NCBI GenBank assembly: GCA_900555005.1
Contig: USJM01000033.1
Span: 1-12,822, forward strand
Direction: 5' to 3'
DNA: 12,822 nt
From: an uncultured Lachnospiraceae bacterium
GTDB taxonomy: Bacteria > Bacillota_A > Clostridia > Lachnospirales > Lachnospiraceae
Shown: in pieces, positions 1 to 7,500 of the stretch
Layout: each line of letters starts with the position of its first letter
How positions within the stretch are numbered: the first letter of the stretch is position 1
Position numbers and translations under genes: made by a program
Notes under the pieces: generated by a model
Told to the model about the DNA's origin: nothing
Databases searched by the model: none
What the model saw: the letters and a program-made list of their open reading frames with translations, nothing else

Positions 1-1011
1 GTTCACATTGCGGAGCAGCTGATCCGAGCTTTCAACCTGCTCTGTCCCGGCAGCATTCACAGCCAGCATGCAGTCTGACTCCAAAGGATCTTCCGATACG
101 ATCCCGCCGGCAGAGAGAATCTGCCACTTCACGCTCTCACCAAGAGGTCTGTCTTCATACCGCGGGATGACATATGGTCCGCGGACGGATGAATACCGGA
201 CATATACAGCCGGCTGGCAGTGATGCTTCAGGTTAAACACTCTTGCGAAAATTGTGCTTCCTGCTTCGTCCGCTCCTGGATATACAAAGACCCTGTTAAA
301 TAACGAGTATTCCCTGACCAGCCTGAGGATTTCTGCCTGATCAAGGGCCGCGTACCCGAATTCGGACGTATCATCCTTCGGTATTGTAAGAATATCAAAG
401 ATCCCTTCCCTGGTAAGCTTTACGCTCTCCATGTTCACCGCACGGTCTGTTCTACGACGTCTCAGGAAATCAAGCATGATGTCTTCCGGAATTTTCTCCT
501 TCAGTATCTCTGCTTCCTGATCTTCCTCAGGCTTTGTCTTCCCCTGATCCTTTTTGTCAAGAAGATACGTATATCTCCAGATCGCGTACCCGTATTGCTC
601 CCAATAATCCGGATCCTCCTGGGCGCTGTCATAGGCAGCAACCCGCGCCACCAGATTATAAGCATGGATATGGAGTGCCGGATTCATCTGCTTGAGCCTG
701 CGGAAGGCTTCCATTCTCTCCATGCATGTTTCCTGTGAAAACTGATGGATTCGTGATCCGACAATATTACCGTATACCAGTGTGTCAACAGAAAGGATCG
801 CGTACTCGCATTCCCTCGCATGCTCAAAAAGCCAGTCCCATAGCTTTTCGATGTCCGCCGGCTTTTTCAGCGCTCCCATCCATGCCCTGTCCGGTCTCAG
901 CAGCTCCATATCGTCCGTCATCATACTCAGCTGGTATGGGAACTCATAGTTGCAGTCTCTGTCATCAAGCGGAACGTAAAGGACTTTCGTTTTTGCTATA
1001 TCACCCATCAT
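1..1011 (-). CDS. DUF4127 family protein, 3' end beyond the window
   Basis: The 337 codons visible are the N-terminal part of a DUF4127 protein; the family is usually about 500 residues, so roughly a third is missing past the left edge. Family hallmarks are the N-terminal VLYVPLDDRDCNYEFP (residues 10-25), SVDTLVYGN (74-82), DDTSEFGYAALDQ (213-225), YPGADEAGSTIFAR (244-257) and YEDRPLGESVKWQ (285-297). No signal peptide or membrane segment is visible, so a cytoplasmic protein is likely. The start is the first of two adjacent ATGs, with AAAGGA seven bases upstream inside the end of the preceding permease gene; the gap between the two genes is only four bases, so translation is probably coupled. 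It is the last visible gene of a sugar ABC operon downstream of an alpha-mannosidase. The family has no biochemical function that I know of; a role in sugar metabolism is inferred only from context. Confidence 0.85.
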   Translation of the reverse strand, partial: MMGDIAKTKVLYVPLDDRDCNYEFPYQLSMMTDDMELLRPDRAWMGALKKPADIEKLWDWLFEHARECEYAILSVDTLVYGNIVGSRIHQFSQETCMERMEAFRRLKQMNPALHIHAYNLVARVAAYDSAQEDPDYWEQYGYAIWRYTYLLDKKDQGKTKPEEDQEAEILKEKIPEDIMLDFLRRRRTDRAVNMESVKLTREGIFDILTIPKDDTSEFGYAALDQAEILRLVREYSLFNRVFVYPGADEAGSTIFARVFNLKHHCQPAVYVRYSSVRGPYVIPRYEDRPLGESVKWQILSAGGIVSEDPLESDCMLAVNAAGTEQVESSDQLLRNVN

Positions 1012-1015
1012 GCCA

Positions 1016-1855
1016 TTATCCTTTCAGCCCTGAAGTTGAAATCCCTTCCATCAGATATTTCTGGCAGAACAAAAACACAACAAGAATCGGAATCATCAGC
1101 AGCGTCGCAGCAGCCATCATTCCTGCCCAGTCTACAGAATGCTCATTCATAAACGAGTAGAGCCCGAGAGACAGCGTATAATGGTCGCTGTTGTTTGCAT
1201 ACAGCAAAGGCCCCAGGAAATCTGAGAATGTACTCATAAATGTAAAGATCGTAATGGTCGCAATGCCCGGACGGGACAGTGGGAGGATAATCGTCCGGTA
1301 GATTTTCCACCTTCCTGCACCGTCAATTTCAGCCGCCTCCAGAAGCTCGTCTGGTATCGTCAGCATGAATTGTCTCAGGATAACGATATAAAACGGATAT
1401 CCAAAAAAGGCCGGGATGATCAATGGCCAGAAGGTACCTACCAGATTCAGCTTCGTCCAGAATTTGTAAAGAGGGATCATCGTGACCGTATAGGGAATCA
1501 TCAGGCTGGCCATAATGATGCTGAATATGATATTTCTCCCCTTCCATCTGATTTTTGCAAGCGAATAGGAGATCATTGGCGTACAGAAGACGGTTCCCAG
1601 CACATTCATCCCCGTAATCCACATTGTATTGCCGAAATACCTTCCATACGGCATCACGGAAAACACATTTTTAAAATTATCAAGAGTCGGATGGCGTGAG
1701 AAAAGTCCGAGCGATGTGTCAAAGATCTGATCATTGGAGCGGAACGATGCTGAAATCATGATCAGAATCGGAAATATATAGATGAGCGCCAGCAATGTGA
1801 TCACGACAACCGGAAATACCCTGCTGAACCTTCCTTTAACGTTTCTTTCCCCCAT
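1016..1855 (-). CDS. carbohydrate ABC transporter permease, MalG-like (CUT1 family)
   Basis: A 279-residue inner permease subunit of a CUT1 sugar importer. It has the MalG-type layout: a first membrane segment at about residues 13-34, a periplasm-side stretch with the typical FSRHPTLDNFKNVF (52-65), then five more hydrophobic segments. The cytoplasmic EAA loop, which docks on the ATPase, is at 173-192 (EAAEIDGAGRWKIYRTIILP). Length is normal for the family. The start is supported by AAAGGAGG with eight bases of spacing. It lies 15 bases after the MalF-like gene and 4 bases before the DUF4127 gene, so all three should be co-transcribed. No ATPase gene accompanies it, which is usual for CUT1 systems in Bacillota that share one MsmK/UgpC-type ATPase. 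The substrate cannot be read from the sequence; the mannosidase next door suggests a mannose-containing oligosaccharide. Confidence 0.93.
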   Translation of the reverse strand: MGERNVKGRFSRVFPVVVITLLALIYIFPILIMISASFRSNDQIFDTSLGLFSRHPTLDNFKNVFSVMPYGRYFGNTMWITGMNVLGTVFCTPMISYSLAKIRWKGRNIIFSIIMASLMIPYTVTMIPLYKFWTKLNLVGTFWPLIIPAFFGYPFYIVILRQFMLTIPDELLEAAEIDGAGRWKIYRTIILPLSRPGIATITIFTFMSTFSDFLGPLLYANNSDHYTLSLGLYSFMNEHSVDWAGMMAAATLLMIPILVVFLFCQKYLMEGISTSGLKG

Positions 1856-1870
1856 CTGAACCGCCTCCTT

Positions 1871-2815
1871 TTACTTTACATCCACGTATTTATCCGAGAT
1901 TCTGATCAATACCAGCGTCAGGACAAATACAATGATAAAAAGAATCCATGCCATAGCAGAGGCTGTTCCCATCTTCAGGCGGGCAAAAGCATTCTGGAAC
2001 AGATATAACGGATACATGAGCAAGCTGTTCTTTTTTCCGGCTCCTACTCCGGCACTCAGGTTTCCTGACTGTGCGCTGCACAAAATATAGACCTGGGTAA
2101 AATACTGGAACCCATTGATAATGGCCAGAACGATTTGATACACAAGGACATGCGCAATCCCCGGAATGGTGATATGCCAGAATTTCGTCCATGCACCGGC
2201 ACCGTCCATTGAAGCCGATTCGTATAATTCCGGCGGGACATCTCCCATAGATGCAAGCAATATCACAACGGTTGTCCCAACTCCCCAGCATGTCATAATA
2301 ACCAGTGCCGGCTTTGTCCATGTCGGATTGCCCAGCCAGTTGATCGCCGGGATCCCAAACAAACTCAGAAAACGGTTCAGATACCCACTGATCGGATCGA
2401 GAACCAATAACCAGATCATTGTTGATGCTACAACCGGAAAAATAGATGGGAGGAAAAAGACAGACCTGTAAAACGCTTTTCCTCTCTTAACAGCCTTGAG
2501 CAATGCCGCAAGAAGCAGCGAAAGAATAATGGTAGCAGGAACTGAAATGGCCACATAGACCAGCGTATTATTCAGACTCTTCCAGAATAGTCGGTCCTTC
2601 ATCAGCATTCGGTAATTCTTCAGTCCGACCCATACCGGATCCTTGATTGCGCTGAAATTCGTAAAGCTGTAATACGCAGACATGATGATCGGATACAGGC
2701 TGAATATGAGAAATCCCAGAATCCATGGAAGCGCAAATAACAATCCATCCCGATTTGCCTGTTTTTCGCGGGGACTCCAGGTTCTTTTCCCATCATGTTT
2801 CTTCAACTTTCTCAT
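1871..2815 (-). CDS. carbohydrate ABC transporter permease, MalF-like (CUT1 family)
   Basis: This is the second permease subunit of the same CUT1 importer, 314 residues from the chosen start. It shows a basic N-terminus, a first membrane segment (LLFALPWILGFLIFSLYPII, about 25-44), the family-typical YSFTNFSAI and VGLKNYRML, and an EAA loop at about 196-218 (ELYESASMDGAGAWTKFWHI). The last segment (MAWILFIIVFVLTLVLIRI) and the C-terminal SDKYVDVK are also typical. A longer frame opens at 2848, but that start would lie inside a strong hairpin. The ATG at 2815 has AAGGGGGAT eight bases upstream and gives the usual N-terminus MRKLKK, so I prefer it. The gene follows the binding-protein gene after 91 bases that contain competing hairpins, and precedes the MalG-like gene by 15 bases. 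Confidence 0.93.
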   Translation of the reverse strand: MRKLKKHDGKRTWSPREKQANRDGLLFALPWILGFLIFSLYPIIMSAYYSFTNFSAIKDPVWVGLKNYRMLMKDRLFWKSLNNTLVYVAISVPATIILSLLLAALLKAVKRGKAFYRSVFFLPSIFPVVASTMIWLLVLDPISGYLNRFLSLFGIPAINWLGNPTWTKPALVIMTCWGVGTTVVILLASMGDVPPELYESASMDGAGAWTKFWHITIPGIAHVLVYQIVLAIINGFQYFTQVYILCSAQSGNLSAGVGAGKKNSLLMYPLYLFQNAFARLKMGTASAMAWILFIIVFVLTLVLIRISDKYVDVK

Positions 2816-2835
2816 CCACGCATCCCCCTTATACA

Positions 2836-2868
2836 ACACAGGGGGCAAATCAGATTTGCCCCCTGTGT
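2836..2868 (-). promoter_or_regulatory. intercistronic stem-loop between binding-protein and permease genes
   Basis: Perfect 15-bp inverted repeat: acacagggggcaaat at 2836-2850 and atttgccccctgtgt at 2854-2868, with a three-base loop. In the operon mRNA it lies between the binding-protein stop codon and the permease ribosome binding site. It has no following U-run, so it is not a standard terminator. Hairpins in this place in sugar ABC operons commonly protect the upstream binding-protein mRNA from 3' decay and give more binding protein than permease. That role is inferred. Confidence 0.75.
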
Positions 2869-2882
2869 CCTGTTATCAGATT

Positions 2883-2904
2883 ATTTCTGCCCCTCCCTGT
2901 GTTG
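2883..2904 (-). repeat. degenerate second copy of the hairpin arm
   Basis: On the plus strand the stretch atttctgcccctccctgtgt (2883-2902), followed by tg, repeats the arm at 2854-2868 with short insertions. In the mRNA it begins three bases after the binding-protein stop codon and reads CAACACAGGG..GGCA.AAAT. It could therefore pair with the downstream arm (ATTTGCCCCCTGTGTTG, 2850 down to 2834) and compete with the perfect hairpin. The pairing is worked out by eye from the sequence; the function is inferred. Confidence 0.5.
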
Positions 2905-2906
2905 AA

Positions 2907-4193
2907 TCACTCCAACCCAGAGGCAGTATCAGCAGCCTCCTGAATCGCATCGTCTGCGCTTCCGCCAAGAACCACAGAATCAACGGCATTCGTGAGCGTG
3001 ATATCCAGATCACTACCATCAAGAATATTCGGCATCGCCACAAGGCTGGACTCCGAAAGCGCTTTCAGATAAACGTCATAGGACGCAGATGCCTTTATCA
3101 CATCCTGATCCTTTAACAGAGATTTCAGTGCCGGTAAATCTCCTTTTAAGGTGACAAACATCTTTGCTCCATCTCCCATGGTGATATATTTCAGAAAATC
3201 CCACGCTCCATCAGGATTAGAAGCTGTTGTCGGAATATAGAAATTAGATGTCGCGATGTAATTATATGTCTTGTCCCCCTCCGACTCATAGGAAGGAAGC
3301 ATTGCAAGTCCAAAGTTTACACCGGAATCCTCTGCCATCTTGTAAAACCATGGTCCATCGATCCGCAGAGCTTCCTTTCCGGACAGGAACGGATCCTGCG
3401 CGGAATTGACTTTTGCCTGTCCGGAAGTGACAAAACTGTTGACCGCATCGGAACCGAACTCTTTTACATAGCTTTCCAGCCAGCTCAGCGCCTTTCGAAA
3501 GCCCTCATTGTCAATCTCAAGATCTCCCGGCGTACCGAATGTACTTCCATCCGCGAAAGTCATGCATTCCCACCAGTATGAATTTGGAACAAGCGGAGCG
3601 CCAAGCTGGGTCACTTCACCGTCCTCCACTGTCGTGAGTTTGGATGACATTTCCTGAAGCTCTTCCATCGTCTTTGGAGGCGCATCATAGCCTCCGGCTT
3701 TTAAAAGATCCTTATTATAGTAAAGTGCGTCAACATTCGCACTGATCGGAAAAGCATACGTCTTATCCTGATAGACCTGCTCATCCATCGTTCCATCAAC
3801 AAAAACGTCCTCAGGATTGATTCCATCCTTCTCGATATAATCATCGAGCGGCATCGCTATATTCTGCTCCGCATAATTGGGAATGCTTGTACCAAAGTCA
3901 TCCGTAATATCCGGACCATTTCCTCCGGATATACCTGTAATGACTTTCTGCTGATCCGGGGTGCTCAGGCCGACTACCTGATACTTATCCTGACTGGCAT
4001 TGTAAGCGTCGATAATCTGTTCGATATAAGATGCCTCATCTCCGCCCCAGAGGTACCAGAAATTCACAGTCTCCCTGTCCCCTGTCTGTTCTTTTTCCGT
4101 CGATGCGGCATATGTCATGTTTGTGGATCCTGCCATCATGCTGCACATCAATACTGCTGTGAGTCCTGCACTGAATGCTTTTTTCCCTTTCAT
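2907..4193 (-). CDS. extracellular sugar-binding protein of a CUT1 ABC transporter
   Basis: A 428-residue solute-binding protein (SBP_bac_1 type). It captures the sugar outside the membrane and hands it to the two permeases encoded downstream. The N-terminus is a signal peptide: basic MKGKK, a hydrophobic stretch 6-23, and a plausible signal peptidase I site after TYA (29). Mature-protein features fit the family: VNFWYLWGGDEASYIEQII near the start, GPDITDDFG, the hinge-region AFPISANVDALYYNKDLLKAGG, the GKEALRIDGPWFY stretch, and the late NPDGAWDFLKYI. The only cysteine in the signal region (17) follows V-L-M, a poor lipobox, so lipid anchoring is doubtful. The frame opens at a TTG at 4205, but that codon is part of the ribosome binding site; GGAGG sits five bases before the ATG at 4193, so I start there. 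It is the first gene of the transport operon. Confidence 0.94.
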   Translation of the reverse strand: MKGKKAFSAGLTAVLMCSMMAGSTNMTYAASTEKEQTGDRETVNFWYLWGGDEASYIEQIIDAYNASQDKYQVVGLSTPDQQKVITGISGGNGPDITDDFGTSIPNYAEQNIAMPLDDYIEKDGINPEDVFVDGTMDEQVYQDKTYAFPISANVDALYYNKDLLKAGGYDAPPKTMEELQEMSSKLTTVEDGEVTQLGAPLVPNSYWWECMTFADGSTFGTPGDLEIDNEGFRKALSWLESYVKEFGSDAVNSFVTSGQAKVNSAQDPFLSGKEALRIDGPWFYKMAEDSGVNFGLAMLPSYESEGDKTYNYIATSNFYIPTTASNPDGAWDFLKYITMGDGAKMFVTLKGDLPALKSLLKDQDVIKASASYDVYLKALSESSLVAMPNILDGSDLDITLTNAVDSVVLGGSADDAIQEAADTASGLE

Positions 4194-4228
4194 GACTACC
4201 TCCAATCCGGGTCTGATTTCCCCACGAG

Positions 4229-4253
4229 TCCCGCTGGAATCATTCCAGCGGGA
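4229..4253 (-). promoter_or_regulatory. perfect hairpin in the 5' leader of the sugar transport operon
   Basis: Twelve-base arms tcccgctggaat (4229-4240) and attccagcggga (4242-4253) separated by one base, in practice an 11-bp stem with a three-base loop. It lies about 35 bases before the binding-protein start codon and inside the predicted transcript. It has no following U-run. A 5' mRNA-stabilising hairpin is the simplest role; an operator overlapping the transcribed region is the alternative. Confidence 0.6.
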
Positions 4254-4323
4254 ACACCATCCTCTTGAGATGCTATCAAATTCAGTCTCGTATTATCAGC
4301 TATCAGCATCTTCAGATGGGTTA

Positions 4324-4352
4324 ATTTTATATTTTTACTATTTTTTACGCAA
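4324..4352 (-). promoter_or_regulatory. sigma-A promoter of the sugar transport operon
   Basis: On the minus strand, TTGCGT (4352-4347) is followed by exactly 17 bases and then TAAAAT (4329-4324), in a strongly A/T-rich stretch. Transcription would start near 4317 and give a leader of about 125 bases for the binding-protein gene. It lies downstream of the mannosidase terminator, consistent with a separate transcript for the transport operon. Confidence 0.6.
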
Positions 4353-4394
4353 GTTATACATTAATTTATGAAAGTAGATTCCTTATCACGCATT

Positions 4395-4425
4395 TTTCAA
4401 ATACTTTCTGCAATCGTATTTGAAA
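4395..4425. promoter_or_regulatory. dyad upstream of the sugar operon promoter, candidate regulator site
   Basis: Perfect 10-base inverted repeat: tttcaaatac (4395-4404) and gtatttgaaa (4416-4425) with an 11-base spacer. The centre is at about -93 relative to the predicted start of transcription, upstream of the -35 box, which suits an activator. It does not fit the CcpA cre consensus well, and no regulator gene in the window identifies the protein. It could also form an RNA hairpin in read-through mannosidase mRNA. Confidence 0.45.
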
Positions 4426-4444
4426 GTGCTGCCCAAAATCGTGT

Positions 4445-4481
4445 GAAAAAGGGAAGGCCTTTTTTCAGCCTTCCCTTTTTC
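4445..4481 (-). terminator. intrinsic terminator of the alpha-mannosidase gene
   Basis: Perfect 14-bp inverted repeat: gaaaaagggaaggc (4445-4458) and gccttccctttttc (4468-4481) with a nine-base loop. In the minus-strand transcript the 3' arm ends in five Us, beginning about 30 bases after the mannosidase stop codon. The A-rich 5' arm means it could also stop transcription from the other side. Confidence 0.85.
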
Positions 4482-4510
4482 GAACCGTTCTGTGCAATAC
4501 TCGCTTTTGC

Positions 4511-7500
4511 TCAGCCCAGTCTGATCTTGAGTGTGACGATCTGGTAAGGCCGAATCTGGAAATGAATCTGTCTTCCATCTGTCTGAACTGTCTGGTCCTC
4601 TTCCTCCATAGTGTTGCAGAAGGAAGCCGACTGGATCTGCGCGCCTGCTGTCAGGGTAACATCACTTCTCCGGTTCCAGCACTCATACATCCTCACGATG
4701 ACCGCATCCGAATCCTCTGCCTTCTTGACGGTTTCGATGACGACATTCTCCTGATCGACAGAGAACAGGGAGAATGAATCAGGAAGACTTCCGCCCCCGG
4801 CTTCCCTGGTCACCGCTTTCATCGGGTTATTGAGCTCATATGCCTGCGCCACCGTCCCTGCTTCTCTCCAGTCTCCCTGATGCGGGAAGATCGAGTAGGT
4901 AAAGGTATGATGTTCCTTATCTGCATCCGGATTCGGATACAGCGGAGACTTCAGCATCGTCAGTCCGACATCCGTCCCGCGGACAGAAACACCGAATTTG
5001 CAGTCATTCAGGAAACTGACACCGTATCCATCTTCCCCTACATCCAGCCACTTGTGGTGGCAGACCTCAAACTTCGACCAGTCCCAGGATGTATTGTCCG
5101 TCGTACTGCGCGTCACATTTCCATACTGGATATCGAAGGTTGCAGTCGATGTGTGGACATCGACAGGGAAGTGATCCTTCAGCATGATCAGATGCTGCTT
5201 CCAGTCAATTTCGTTGCGGATATCAATCCGGTCCAGATCGCGGTAGATACTGATATACTGGACGATTGTGGATTCCAGGTACCTCCGCTCAATCCGCACT
5301 GTCGCCCTGACCGGTCCTGTCTCCACAACCCGAAGACTCTCCAGCTGATCGACCTCCCATGACTTTTCCGTATAGTAGTTGTTGATATCCCAGGCATCAA
5401 AATTATGCGGCCTGTCCTCATAGCTGACGATGACGTTCCCCGGCTTTCCATCCTTCAGAATCTCTCGTTTCGCCCGCTTGTCATAGAGATGTGCAAACTG
5501 TCCCTTCTCATTGAACTCGATCCGGAAGAAATCGTTCTCCATGCAGGTTGTATCTACATGCAGAGAAGTCTTCTCTTCGGCCTTCCTGCCCTCTTTTTGC
5601 CCTGTCTGGATCACCCGGAAGGTCTCATATCCCTTCTGTGGAACATGGTTCACATATGACAACCAGCCATCTTCCGTCTTCTGAACTGCCAAAAGGCGTC
5701 CATCCTGCCCCTCAAGTTTGAAGGCAGTCTCTTCTGCGTCACCATCCATACCGTTGTCCGGCATCTGGAATGTCACGAGTCCAGCCTTCGACACCGAATT
5801 CGGGTTAAAGATCACAACACTTCCGGCGGCGGTCTTTACCTGAGAGGCGATATCTCCCAGCGACCTGTTCTGAAGTGTTTGATTCAGCGCGAATATCTTC
5901 TCATACTCTGCCTTTGAATCCTCATAAACCTCCTTGATCGCTGAGCCTGGGAGAATGTCATGGAACTGATTTCTTAAAATCACGATCCAGGCTTCATGGA
6001 GCTCCTTGTCCGGAGAATCCGCTCCTGTCAGCAGATTGTCAAGGACAGCGTACGTCTCCTCATCCTGAAAGGCAAGCTCTGCCTTCCGGTTGAAGCGCTT
6101 GTTTCGTGCCATCGTCGTGTAGGTTCCGCGATGGTACTCCAGATACAGTTCGCCCACCCAGGACGGAAGATACTTGCTGTCCTTCGTATCCGCCTCCAGC
6201 TTTTTGAAGAAGTCAAGCGCCGTCGAAGGCCTGGTCACAGGAAGTCCCGGAATCCCCCGGCTCATACGTCTTTGATTCTCCAGCTGCTCACTGGTCGGGC
6301 CTCCTCCTCCGTCTCCGAAGCCATAGCTGCAGAGAACCTCCCTGTTCAGATCCTTGTTCGAATACCGTGCCCAGGCTCCCTTCATCTGACTCGGGTTCAG
6401 ATAACCGTTATATGTAGTAAAGTGCTCGGTCTCTGTTCCATTCTCCACGGCAGCCTTATGGTAGTCTCTTGTCGGAACAAAGTGCGTCAGCGTCCTCGTT
6501 CCATCAATCCCTTCCCACAGGAAGGTGTCATAAGGCATCTTGTTGGTCTCGTTCCAGCTGATCTTTGTCGTCATGAAGTAACGGATTCCGCTCAGCTTCA
6601 TAATCTGCGGCAGTGCCGCGGAATAACCAAAGACATCCGGGAGCCACAGAATCTGGTTGTCCTTTCCAAATTCCTTCCTGAAGAACCGTTTTCCATACAA
6701 AAACTGTCTGGATAGCGCCTCCCCGGAAGCCAGATTGCAGTCGGCCTCAACCCACATGCCGCCTTCCACTTCCCAGCGGCCTTCCTTTACACGCTGCCTG
6801 ATCCCTTTATAGACATCCGGTGCATTTTCTTTCACATACTCGTACAACTGCGGCTGGCTGGACATAAAGATGTATTCCGGATACCTGCGCATCAGTTCCA
6901 GTACGGTTGAAAAACTCCGGACTGCCTTGTCCTTTGTCACGCTCAGTGTCCAAAGCCAGGCGCAGTCGATGTGCGTGTGTCCGACACAGCAGACAAGCGG
7001 AGCGTCTTCCTTCCCGCAGTATTTGTCATAGAATTCTTCCGTTATATACGCCTGCGCCCTCTCCAGACTTGCATAGTAGGCTTCCGACCCTTCCTCACGC
7101 ATATCCAGGAGGTTCAGGGAATCATTCAGTGCCTGGATGATCCGGATGTAGTCTGTGTCCTCCGGATCCAGAAGCCTTGCCGTATCATAGGGCACTGCCA
7201 GATCGTAATAGTACCTCTCGGTCACCCGGTCGAGCACTTTCATTGCAGTATCCAGAAACAAATGGAAATTTCCGTCCCCGGTATATGCGGACAGAATCAC
7301 CCGGTAAGATCTTCCCGCCTCAGCCTTCTCTGTCAGGATAATTTCTCTGTGATTGACATCCAGGCCATGAATCCGTTTTCCGTCCACGAAGATGGAAAAC
7401 TGGGGATTTGTCGCATCCCAGCCTCCTTCCGCGCCAGTCTTCACCTCATAAACGACGCACTTCCCGTCAAATTCCTCTGGAATTGTCAGGATCGTTTCAA

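Larger units (their letters stand above)
4194..4510 (-). other. intergenic region between mannosidase and sugar transport operon
   Basis: A 317-base AT-rich stretch with no convincing gene. Read along the minus strand it holds, in order, the mannosidase terminator (4445-4481), a dyad (4416-4425 with 4395-4404), a sigma-A promoter (4352-4324), a leader of about 125 bases with a perfect hairpin (4229-4253), and the ribosome binding site of the binding-protein gene. A short plus-strand frame at 4117-4371 lacks a ribosome binding site and overlaps the binding-protein gene, so I do not count it. Confidence 0.8.

Noticed and set aside
2816..2848. Earlier start of the MalF-like permease at 2848
   Set aside because: It would put the first codons inside the 15-bp hairpin with no ribosome binding site; the ATG at 2815 has a strong one.
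4421..4434. CcpA-type cre site (tgaaagtgctgccc)
   Set aside because: Three mismatches at conserved positions, including the central CG; not better than chance.
5996..6715. 239-codon plus-strand frame opposite the mannosidase gene
   Set aside because: Antisense shadow of the GH38 catalytic domain: its translation has no family motif and no ribosome binding site, while the minus strand carries all catalytic motifs.
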